Assembly: GCA_046757725.1 (NCBI GenBank)
Contig: JBHHYU010000143.1
Coordinates: 1-6,027, forward strand
Length of the DNA: 6,027 bases
Source: JBHHYU01 sp046757725
Lineage (GTDB): Bacteria > Desulfobacterota > Binatia > UBA9968
Direction: 5' to 3'
The notes beneath the pieces were generated by a model that worked only from the letters and a program-made list of their open reading frames with translations, made no database searches and was not told where the DNA came from. Position 1 is the first letter of the stretch. Every line of letters starts with the position of its first letter. This document shows positions 1 to 4,941 of the stretch, one piece after another. The position numbers and the translations under genes were made by a program.

Positions 1-1400
1 GGCGATACCGGTAATCGCCGGCTTTTCATGGGTGGCTGCCCGAACCAGCTTTCCAACCTTTACCCCAGCAATGGTCAGCGCCGACTCGAGGTCGAGCGCT
101 TTGCCTGAGCCGTCGAGTTTGATTTTTCCCTTGACGGTCCCATCATAGAGTTCGAGCTTACTCAAATCGGCCAATACGACACCTTTGGCTAAGTTCGTCG
201 TAAAACCCACCTGCCCGACCTCAAAACCGGATACCTTGACCCCACCAACCGTTATTTGTATGTCTCCCTCAATCTGGCGGAGACCGCTCAGGTCAATAGG
301 TTCCGCCGAGAGCGATGCCATGATGTCGCCGGAGCCTGCTGGCTTTTTAGCCCGCCCAGGGGCCTTCTGTCCCCCAACTGGAACCGGCGGTAGATAGCGG
401 TCAATGTCGAGCACCCCACTCTCCAGTTTGAACAGGACCTTCTTGATCTCGCCCGTCCCGTCGAAGCTGCCGGTGGCCTTGGCCTTGAGGGCCTTGCCTT
501 CAATAGTGGCCCCCTTGAGCGCAACTTTTGCTCCGTCCGTTGCAAACGTCGCACGCACTTTCAGCAGCCCCGGATCCGGCTGACTCAGCGGCCGATCCAG
601 CCAGGACGCAAGCTTCCCCACAGAAGGGATGTCGAGCTTAAAAGCTCCATCAAGCCCGGGTACCGGCTGTCCCTGCACGCTGCCGTCGTAACGGACGCTG
701 ACGGGCTTCGAGGAAAGTGCCATTTTCACCGCAGATCGCTCGCCGGACAAAACACCCCGCAGCGAGTCGACCGAGACCTCCACCGTGACCGGTTTCCCAT
801 TGAGGGTCATTTTCCCTGTTAAGGAGAGTAAGCTTGTCAGATCAGGCAACTCGGCCTTCAGGTTGATGTCTTTGGCCCGTACCTTTTGCCCCGTGTTGGC
901 ATCAACATAAGAGAAGAGCCCTTTCTCGATCCTGACATCACCTAAGTGGAGATCATTGATCGGGAGTCCGGTTCCCCTTTGGGCAGGCGCCTCCGCCGGC
1001 GCGACTGCTTTGGCCTCCGGCTCCTTGAATATCCAATTCGGCCTACCGGCTTTGGCTACCTCCAGAAACACCTTAGGATCACGTACAACAAACGTGTCAA
1101 TGAATACTCGGCGCCTGAGGAGTGGCCAAAACCTAATCTTTGCCGTGACAGCGCCAACAGACACCATTTCCGGGGTGGTACCTCCCGGTGCATTTGATAA
1201 ACGGATATCGCTGGCACTCAACTCGATGTTGGGGATCTCAATGATAGGCTTACTTTACCGCCGATACTAAAATCTCTACCAGTCGCTTCCCGAACCGTCT
1301 TGGCAACGTAGCTATTCCAATCCACCAGCCACAGAATCGCAAAGACTGCGACAACGGCAATAATCATGACAGCACCGAGACCTATGAGAACTTTTTTCAT
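1..1400 (-). CDS. AsmA family protein, frameshifted and cut by the window edge
   Basis: AsmA-family proteins are anchored in the inner membrane, extend into the periplasm, and are linked to outer-membrane assembly and lipid transport. The N-terminus starts MKKVLIGLG, has one membrane helix (about residues 4-26), then the family signature DWNSYVAKTVREATGRDFSI and GGKVSLS. After about residue 52 the reading frame ends at a stop at 1218-1220. The next frame (codons from 1242 down to 1) is open for 414 codons with no stop and continues the family pattern: SNAPGG, PEMVSVG, a WPLL motif, then GRPNW near residue 120, and later the beta-rich repeats typical of the AsmA C-terminal half (YDGTVKGKIKLDG). 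A single-base indel therefore splits the gene. The start at 1400 is chosen because GGAGG lies 7 nt upstream; a GTG at 1436 is less likely. A caller ignoring the frameshift might start at ATG 1167. At least 466 residues are visible; the C-terminus lies outside. Whether this is a pseudogene or a sequencing or assembly error cannot be told here. Confidence 0.85.
1239..1250 (-). other. Frameshift site in the AsmA gene
   Basis: Upstream of here the gene reads in the frame whose codons start at 1250, 1247 and 1244; downstream the homologous frame has codons starting at 1245 and 1242. On the minus strand the sequence is AGCCTATCATTGAG. One missing base or two extra bases would explain it. No homopolymer longer than two bases is present, so it is not a classic slippery run or the usual homopolymer sequencing error. 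Confidence 0.75.
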
Positions 1401-1407
1401 GATCATT

Positions 1408-1412
1408 CCTCC
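1408..1412 (-). promoter_or_regulatory. Ribosome binding site fixing the AsmA start
   Basis: On the minus strand GGAGG stands 7 nt before the ATG at 1400. It favours MKKVLIG as the N-terminus over the in-frame GTG at 1436 and the ATG at 1406, which lies only 1 nt from the site. Confidence 0.7.
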
Positions 1413-1581
1413 CTCACCAGTTTTTGCAGTGAGCACCCTTATTAAGAATCAAACAATCGCGAGTAGAGATAATAAAGGAAAATTTCTTTCCAAAAGTATC
1501 GGTATCACGGAGTGTAACGAAGCACAAGGTGCTGTATTCGCGCACTTTCGCATGGCAAAAATCTTTAAATTCTCTAACCAT

Positions 1582-1589
1582 TTTCTACC
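1582..1589 (-). promoter_or_regulatory. GGTAGAAA motif upstream of the AsmA gene
   Basis: On the minus strand the sequence reads GGGTAGAAAATGGTTAGAGA, about 180 nt before the AsmA start. It resembles GGGTAGAAAAAGGTATAGA upstream of the UbiD-like gene, differing by one substitution and one gap over about 18 nt. It may be an operator-like direct repeat of GGT(T)AGA half-sites; no binding protein can be named. Confidence 0.3.
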
Positions 1590-1685
1590 CTTTTTCGTCT
1601 GTGGACTTAAATGGCACCGCCCAATAAACCAATAGAACTTCGTGCTGCTGTGGCCAGAATGCTTGCCCGGGGGAGCAAAGGAGGG

Positions 1686-1733
1686 TCAGGTACAAACCTG
1701 AAAGGAAAAGAGCCCATGACGCTACTCGCGTCA
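1686..1733 (-). terminator. Two short hairpins after the racemase-like gene, possible terminator
   Basis: On the minus strand a perfect 6-bp stem TGACGC-GAGTA-GCGTCA (1733-1717) overlaps the stop codon and is followed after a few bases by a T-rich stretch (CTCTTTTCCTTT). A second perfect 6-bp stem TCAGGT-TTGT-ACCTGA lies at 1701-1686. Neither has the long uninterrupted T-run of a strong intrinsic terminator, so this is a weak candidate. Confidence 0.3.
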
Positions 1734-2450
1734 GTCAGGAAGTTTCGGCCATTCCCTGAGGAGCTTTCCGTAGCCCGGAATCTGATAACGTCCGCCCAAC
1801 CGAGAGACGATGTACCAGAGCATGGCCGGATTGCTTGCCACCACGGTAGTACTGAAATCGCTTTCCAGTCTGTCCATGATCTGCAACGGATCTAAGACGG
1901 CACCCTGGAAGTAAATCGCTTCCGGATTTGGGGCTTCGCTGAAAGCCTTCTTTGTCAGCGTGTAAACCTCCTCGGGCTTGAGCTTTAGAGCGTCGGTGTA
2001 ATGCTTGAGCGTATCAACCGGAGAATGAGCCTCGACACCCTCATGACCTAAATGGTCGCGGATCAGTTTGTTCAAGGGCTCATCGAAGGGTGTGAGTAGC
2101 AATACCCGCTTTGCTCCATAGGCGCCAAGGGCTGCAATGGAGGCCTTCATGGCCGTTGTAACTGGGACGTTGAGAGATGAACGGAGTCCCGCCATCAGAC
2201 CTGGATTGTATACTTCCGTGGGAGCCCCGCTCACAATAAGACCATGCCATTTTCGTTTCTGGGCGAGCTCCTGAGTTCTCGAGAGAATAATGTCTTTCTT
2301 GTTCTGAAGTTCTTGGAGCGATCCACCCGCCAGCTCCAAACCCGCGAAGTCTAGTTGTACGTCCTTGGGAAGGAGGGCCTTGAACCCCGCGTAGTGGGGA
2401 CTACTTGAGTATCTCGGGCTGATAAATCCGAGGTGATATTTTGCGGCCAT
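1731..2450 (-). CDS. Arylmalonate decarboxylase/maleate isomerase-like protein without cysteine
   Basis: This 239-residue protein belongs by eye to the Asp/Glu racemase superfamily (arylmalonate decarboxylase, maleate cis-trans isomerase), cytoplasmic enzymes of about 240-250 residues that act on carboxylates without cofactors. Supporting features, in order: an N-terminal LGFISPRYSSSPHY segment (7-20), GLIVSGAPTEVYNPG (70-84), NVPVTTAMKASIAALGAYGAKRVLL (split, 94-118), a family-typical PEAIYFQGAVLDPL loop (176-189), SNPAMLW (206-212) and PGYGKLLRE (225-233), matching PGYGRLF in arylmalonate decarboxylase. The protein contains no cysteine at all: the position of catalytic Cys188 is Gly183, and the Thr75/Ser76 oxyanion pair aligns with Ala76/Pro77. 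The start at 2450 is chosen because AAGGAG lies 9 nt upstream; a GTG at 2477 is an alternative. The UbiD-like decarboxylase is divergent from it, 408 bp away. The family call is fairly sure; the reaction is unknown. Confidence 0.85.
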   Translation of the reverse strand: MAAKYHLGFISPRYSSSPHYAGFKALLPKDVQLDFAGLELAGGSLQELQNKKDIILSRTQELAQKRKWHGLIVSGAPTEVYNPGLMAGLRSSLNVPVTTAMKASIAALGAYGAKRVLLLTPFDEPLNKLIRDHLGHEGVEAHSPVDTLKHYTDALKLKPEEVYTLTKKAFSEAPNPEAIYFQGAVLDPLQIMDRLESDFSTTVVASNPAMLWYIVSRLGGRYQIPGYGKLLREWPKLPD

Positions 2451-2459
2451 AGTTTTTAT

Positions 2460-2465
2460 CTCCTT
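2460..2465 (-). promoter_or_regulatory. Ribosome binding site fixing the racemase-like start
   Basis: On the minus strand AAGGAG lies 9 nt before the ATG at 2450. It supports an N-terminus of MAAKYHLGF. The upstream GTG at 2477 has only a weak AGGAA in front of it and adds a nine-residue lead (MPPEKEIKT) that the family would not need. Confidence 0.65.
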
Positions 2466-2548
2466 TTCTGGCGGCACTAGCGCACTTCCTTTTCGTCGAT
2501 ATAGAGATTGCCGTTGGAGTATTTAAGCATTACACCTTTTGAGCAGCG

Positions 2549-2690
2549 GCCACCAAGAATCGAAGCATTTCTGAAACAGCCACGGGTCAGTCCGCCGTCG
2601 AGAGCCCCAAGCAGGTGCCGGACAAGCAAACGAGCCAGCCTTCCTGCGTTTTGCGTGGACAATATCCGATAATGGTCTATTGATTCAACC
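2549..2690. repeat. Direct repeat copy A, upstream of the UbiD-like gene
   Basis: This segment matches 4338-4443 in the same orientation. From 2557 to 2690 the identity is about 94% over 98 aligned bases (6 differences), interrupted by a 36-nt segment (about 2611-2646) that copy B lacks. Shared stretches include CGAAGCATTT, GAAACAGCCACGGGTCAGTC and GACAATATCCGATAATGGTC. The extra segment is bounded by GCAGG and CCTGC, a short inverted pair. Five more flanking bases (GCCAC, 2549-2553) are also shared. On the minus strand both copies keep an open frame reading HYRILSTQN and DGGLTRGCF, and the extra segment is a multiple of three. It resembles no transposon end I recognise. Confidence 0.85.
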
Positions 2691-2759
2691 CGCGCTGGGT
2701 TTTCAGACAGAGCCGGGCTTTGCTTCGACCTGGGAATGAGGGGTTTTACGTTAACCGGC

Positions 2760-2818
2760 TATAAGTGAAAAGGGTCGAAAAAATGTTTTAAGTTGGGGTA
2801 GAAAAAGGTATAGATAAA
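2760..2818 (+). promoter_or_regulatory. AT-rich candidate promoter region of the UbiD-like gene
   Basis: TATAAG at 2760-2765 matches the -10 consensus at five of six bases but lacks a clear -35. TATAGA at 2809-2814 is a second, weaker -10-like hexamer. Between them lies GGGTAGAAAAAGGTATAGA (2796-2814), which contains the GGTAGAAA octamer also found upstream of the solute-binding protein and AsmA genes. The exact start of transcription cannot be read from this. Confidence 0.3.
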
Positions 2819-2858
2819 AGGTCTGATTCTCGTTCTGCAAAAGAAAGGAGAATATTCG

Positions 2859-4310
2859 ATGAAACTACAAATTCCTTACGACGACTTGAGGAGCTGGCTT
2901 AATCTGGCCGGAGAGGTGGGGGAGGTCTGCGCTGTGGAGGGGGCCTCCTGGCAGGAGGATATCGGTATGGCCACGGAATTACTGAACCACACCGATCCAG
3001 CGCCGGCGGCCCTTTTTGACAAGATCCCCGGATACCCGCAGGGCCACCGGGTCCTGGTTAATTTTTTCGGTGGGCGCCGTAAAAACATGACGTTGGGACT
3101 ACCCTCTGAAATGAGCAACTTTGAACTATCGAAGGCGTTTACCGAGGGTTTTCAGGCGGTCACTCCCATGCCTTGTGAGTTCGTTGATGATGGACCGATT
3201 CTGGAAAACGTCCAGATGGGCGACGATGTCAACGTGCTGTCTTTTCCGACACCCCTATGGCACGAGCTTGATGGCGGACGTTACATTGGAACGGGTAGTT
3301 TTAACGTTTCGCAAGATCCAGACGAAGGCTGGGTGAATTTGGGTACCTATCGTGTGATGGTACATGATGAAAAGAGTGTCGGATGTTATATTTCTCCGGG
3401 CAAACATGGCCGGGTTCATCGCGACAAATACTTCGCCCGCCAGGAACCGATGCCTATAGCCGTTGTCGTGGGGGGTGATCCGCTTTTATTCCTGATGACC
3501 TGCACGGAGATTCCTTACGGCGTCTGCGAATATGATATTGCCGGTGGGCTGCGGGGCAAGCCTTGTCAGGTCATCAAAGGGAAAGTAACAGGTCTGCCGA
3601 TACCGGCCAATGCGGAGATTGTTTTGGAAGGATATATCGACCCTACAAAGAGAAGACCCGAAGGTCCTTTTGGCGAATGGACCGGGTACTACGGCAGCGG
3701 TCTTCGCGACGAACCTTATATTGATGTCAAGGCCATTTATTATAGGAACAATCCCATCATGTTGGGGTGTGCACCGCAGCGGCCACCAGACGAAATCTCC
3801 CGCTACCGATCGATACTCCGCTCTGGTTTGCTCAAGCAGGCCCTCGAGAAGGCCGGCCTTTCCGGTATCACGGCCGCCTGGGCCAGTGAGGTTGGCAATA
3901 CGCGGATGCTGTTAACTATTGCCATTGAGCAACGTTACGCCGGACATGCCATCCAGGTCGGGCATGTGGCTTCCCAATGCCATGTCGGTGCTTATGCCGG
4001 CAAATACGTTGTAGTCGTCGATGATGATATCGATGTTTCCAACCTAGAAGAGGTCATCTGGGCAATGATCACCCGGTCTGACCCGGCCACCTCCATTGAT
4101 ATTATTCACAATGCCTGGTCCACGCCCTTGGACCCCCGGATATCGCCGGAAGACAGGCTCAAGGGACAAATGACCAATTCGAGGGCCATTATCGACGCCA
4201 CGCGACCTTACGCCTGGAGAGACCAGTTCCCAGTGGTCAATATGCCAAGCCCCGAGGTTGCCCGCAATGCCCGTGAAAAGTTTTCCTATCTGCTGGAGGG
4301 TCGCAGGTAA
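2859..4310 (+). CDS. UbiD family decarboxylase
   Basis: UbiD-family enzymes are cytoplasmic and reversibly (de)carboxylate aromatic or alpha,beta-unsaturated acids using prenylated FMN made by UbiX. This 483-residue protein has the usual length. From memory of Aspergillus niger Fdc1 numbering, the metal/prFMN ligands N168, H191 and E233 align with N160, H183 and E224, and the catalytic R173-E277-E282 network with R165 (in NLGTYR), E268 and E273 (in EGPFGEWTGYYG). Other family marks are MPIAVVVGGDP (198-208), CEYDIAGGLRGKP (223-235) and VVVVDDDIDVSNLEEVIWAM (384-403). AAAGGAG ends 8 nt before the ATG. It is the only plus-strand gene before a 631-bp gap, so it is probably monocistronic. No ubiX is in the window. 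Ubiquinone biosynthesis is not supported by context: carboxylate catabolism is likelier, given the divergent arylmalonate decarboxylase-like gene. The substrate cannot be predicted. Lys codons are mixed (about 7 AAA, 10 AAG). Confidence 0.95.
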   Translation: MKLQIPYDDLRSWLNLAGEVGEVCAVEGASWQEDIGMATELLNHTDPAPAALFDKIPGYPQGHRVLVNFFGGRRKNMTLGLPSEMSNFELSKAFTEGFQAVTPMPCEFVDDGPILENVQMGDDVNVLSFPTPLWHELDGGRYIGTGSFNVSQDPDEGWVNLGTYRVMVHDEKSVGCYISPGKHGRVHRDKYFARQEPMPIAVVVGGDPLLFLMTCTEIPYGVCEYDIAGGLRGKPCQVIKGKVTGLPIPANAEIVLEGYIDPTKRRPEGPFGEWTGYYGSGLRDEPYIDVKAIYYRNNPIMLGCAPQRPPDEISRYRSILRSGLLKQALEKAGLSGITAAWASEVGNTRMLLTIAIEQRYAGHAIQVGHVASQCHVGAYAGKYVVVVDDDIDVSNLEEVIWAMITRSDPATSIDIIHNAWSTPLDPRISPEDRLKGQMTNSRAIIDATRPYAWRDQFPVVNMPSPEVARNAREKFSYLLEGRR

Positions 4311-4337
4311 TTGAGAGGAATTCCTTTTTGATGCCCA

Positions 4338-4443
4338 GCCACTCGGAGTCGAAGCATTTCCGAAACAGCCACGGGTCAGTCCGCCGTCGAAACCCCCAAC
4401 GTTTTGGGTGGACAATATCCGATAATGGTCTATTGGTTCAACC
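4338..4443. repeat. Direct repeat copy B, downstream of the UbiD-like gene
   Basis: This is the second copy of the repeat at 2549-2690, in the same orientation, starting 27 nt after the UbiD-like stop codon. It lacks the 36-nt internal segment of copy A. The two copies bracket the UbiD-like gene at a distance of about 1.8 kb. Both ends fade into unrelated sequence: to the right, copy B continues with TCCCTGCCGG and copy A with CGCGCTGGG. Confidence 0.85.
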
Positions 4444-4660
4444 TCCCTGCCGGAGCACGGGCAAGCCTGAGGACGATTTCCAGATAGAACCCGACAGTGC
4501 CTCATCTAGCGGGGTATGGGACTCCTCCCACAGACTTAAAGCGGCAAAGGATTTTTTTAATCTCTACGGGTTAATTCCCTTCAGCTTGCTGGGTAAAAAC
4601 AGCTCATCTGTTTGCAGCTATCGGTTAAAATGTAGCTTACGGAAACGGCAAAACGATGAC

Positions 4661-4740
4661 TCGCGCAAAGACACAAAGCACGCCAAGTTCGGAGAAATAG
4701 GGGTCATGTTTTTCTTTGCGCCCTTGGCGTCTTGGCGCGA
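4661..4740. repeat. Long imperfect palindrome of the CAAAGACGCCAAG type
   Basis: The left arm TCGCGCAAAGACACAAAGCA runs on to CGCCAAG at 4687. The right arm 4711-4740 reads CTTTGCGCCC, TTGGCGTCTTGGCGCGA. The reverse complement of the right arm (TCGCGCCAAGACGCCAAGGG) matches the left arm with a few substitutions, leaving a loop of about 23 nt. Short repeats of this kind (caaagacgccaag) are scattered between genes in many environmental bacterial genomes, from general knowledge. It could fold in RNA and may act as a bidirectional terminator or be a MITE-like remnant. Confidence 0.7.
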
Positions 4741-4774
4741 CAGAAATGTGTTGACCTGAGTCCGTTCCTTTTGA

Positions 4775-4798
4775 TACCCCGCAGCTTGCTGCGGGGTA
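4775..4798. repeat. Perfect REP-like hairpin with CTTG loop
   Basis: TACCCCGCAG-CTTG-CTGCGGGGTA is a perfect 10-bp stem with a 4-nt loop. CCCCGCAGCTTGCTGCGGGG-type palindromes are common extragenic repeats in Deltaproteobacteria-like and other environmental genomes, often associated with REP-associated (RAYT, IS200-like) transposases. That is recalled knowledge; no transposase is in the window. No T-run follows, so it is not a standard intrinsic terminator. Confidence 0.75.
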
Positions 4799-4848
4799 GT
4801 TCATTCACAATCGGACTGGCCTGCATGATCTCGTTCAGATACCTGAAG

Positions 4849-4877
4849 TTGACAGGTAGAAAGGGCAATGGTAGAAA
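4849..4877 (+). promoter_or_regulatory. Candidate sigma70-type promoter of the binding-protein gene
   Basis: A perfect -35 hexamer TTGACA (4849-4854) is followed after 17 bases by TAGAAA (4872-4877), which matches TATAAT at four of six positions. Transcription would begin about 55 nt before the start codon. The spacer and -10 overlap two copies of GGTAGAAAGG, so a regulator binding these could affect this promoter. Confidence 0.4.
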
Positions 4878-4879
4878 GG
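4855..4879 (+). repeat. Tandem GGTAGAAAGG direct repeat
   Basis: GGTAGAAAGG occurs at 4855-4864 and again at 4870-4879, with start points 15 bp apart. The same octamer GGTAGAAA lies upstream of the UbiD-like gene (2797-2804) and, on the minus strand, of the AsmA gene (1582-1589). The two copies sit in the spacer and -10 of the candidate promoter, a place where an operator would act. Confidence 0.5.
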
Positions 4880-4941
4880 CAGGCCTGCGAAGACGGACAT
4901 TGGCCTGATATGGTAAATCCTGGATGAAGGAGGGCGCAACC

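Larger units (their letters stand above)
1401..1730. other. Non-coding spacer between the AsmA and racemase-like genes
   Basis: This stretch of 330 bases is more AT-rich than the flanking genes and holds no convincing gene. It contains the AsmA ribosome binding site, a small inverted repeat (GGAAA-ATTTC-TTTCC, 1477-1491), the motif GGGTAGAAAATGG on the minus strand around 1577-1590, and two short hairpins just after the racemase-like stop codon. The spacing suggests that the two minus-strand genes are separate transcription units. I could not find a good -35/-10 pair for the AsmA gene. Confidence 0.6.
2451..2858. other. Divergent intergenic region between the racemase-like and UbiD-like genes
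   Basis: This 408-bp region must hold promoters for both divergent genes. It contains repeat copy A (2549-2690), a GC-mixed stretch at 2691-2740, then an AT-rich stretch (2741-2858) leading to the UbiD-like start. A minus-strand reading frame of 61 codons (2477-2662, TTG start) is open, but most of it is the repeat, so I do not call it a gene. Confidence 0.6.
4311..4941. other. Repeat-rich non-coding region between the UbiD-like and binding-protein genes
   Basis: I see no gene in these 631 bases. In order they hold repeat copy B, a small 5-bp hairpin (TGGGA-CTCC-TCCCA, 4517-4530), a run of seven T at 4552-4558, a CAGCTTGCTG core (4582-4591), a hairpin AAACAG-CTCAT-CTGTTT around 4597-4613, a long imperfect palindrome (4661-4740), a perfect 10-bp hairpin (4775-4798) and a candidate promoter (4849-4877). 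Open frames across it on either strand appear to be translations of repeats. Confidence 0.7.

Noticed and set aside
1611..1895. Plus-strand open frame of 94 codons
   Set aside because: More than half lies antisense to the racemase-like gene; no ribosome binding site or family signal.
4315..4335. AGGAATTCCT followed by TTTTT as a terminator of the UbiD-like gene
   Set aside because: The palindrome has no loop; allowing four loop bases leaves only three pairs.
4431..4445. GGTTCAA resembling a tRNA T-loop in copy B
   Set aside because: The flanking bases do not form a T-stem and no D-arm or anticodon arm fits; copy A has GATTCAA.
4044..4505. Minus-strand open frame of 153 codons over the end of the UbiD-like gene and copy B
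   Set aside because: Antisense to conserved UbiD residues, and the rest is the repeat.
4328..4759. Plus-strand open frame of 143 codons after the UbiD-like gene
   Set aside because: It runs through repeat copy B and the long palindrome, lacks a good ribosome binding site and reads the repeat FFAPLASWRD, a typical spurious translation of the caaagacgccaag element.
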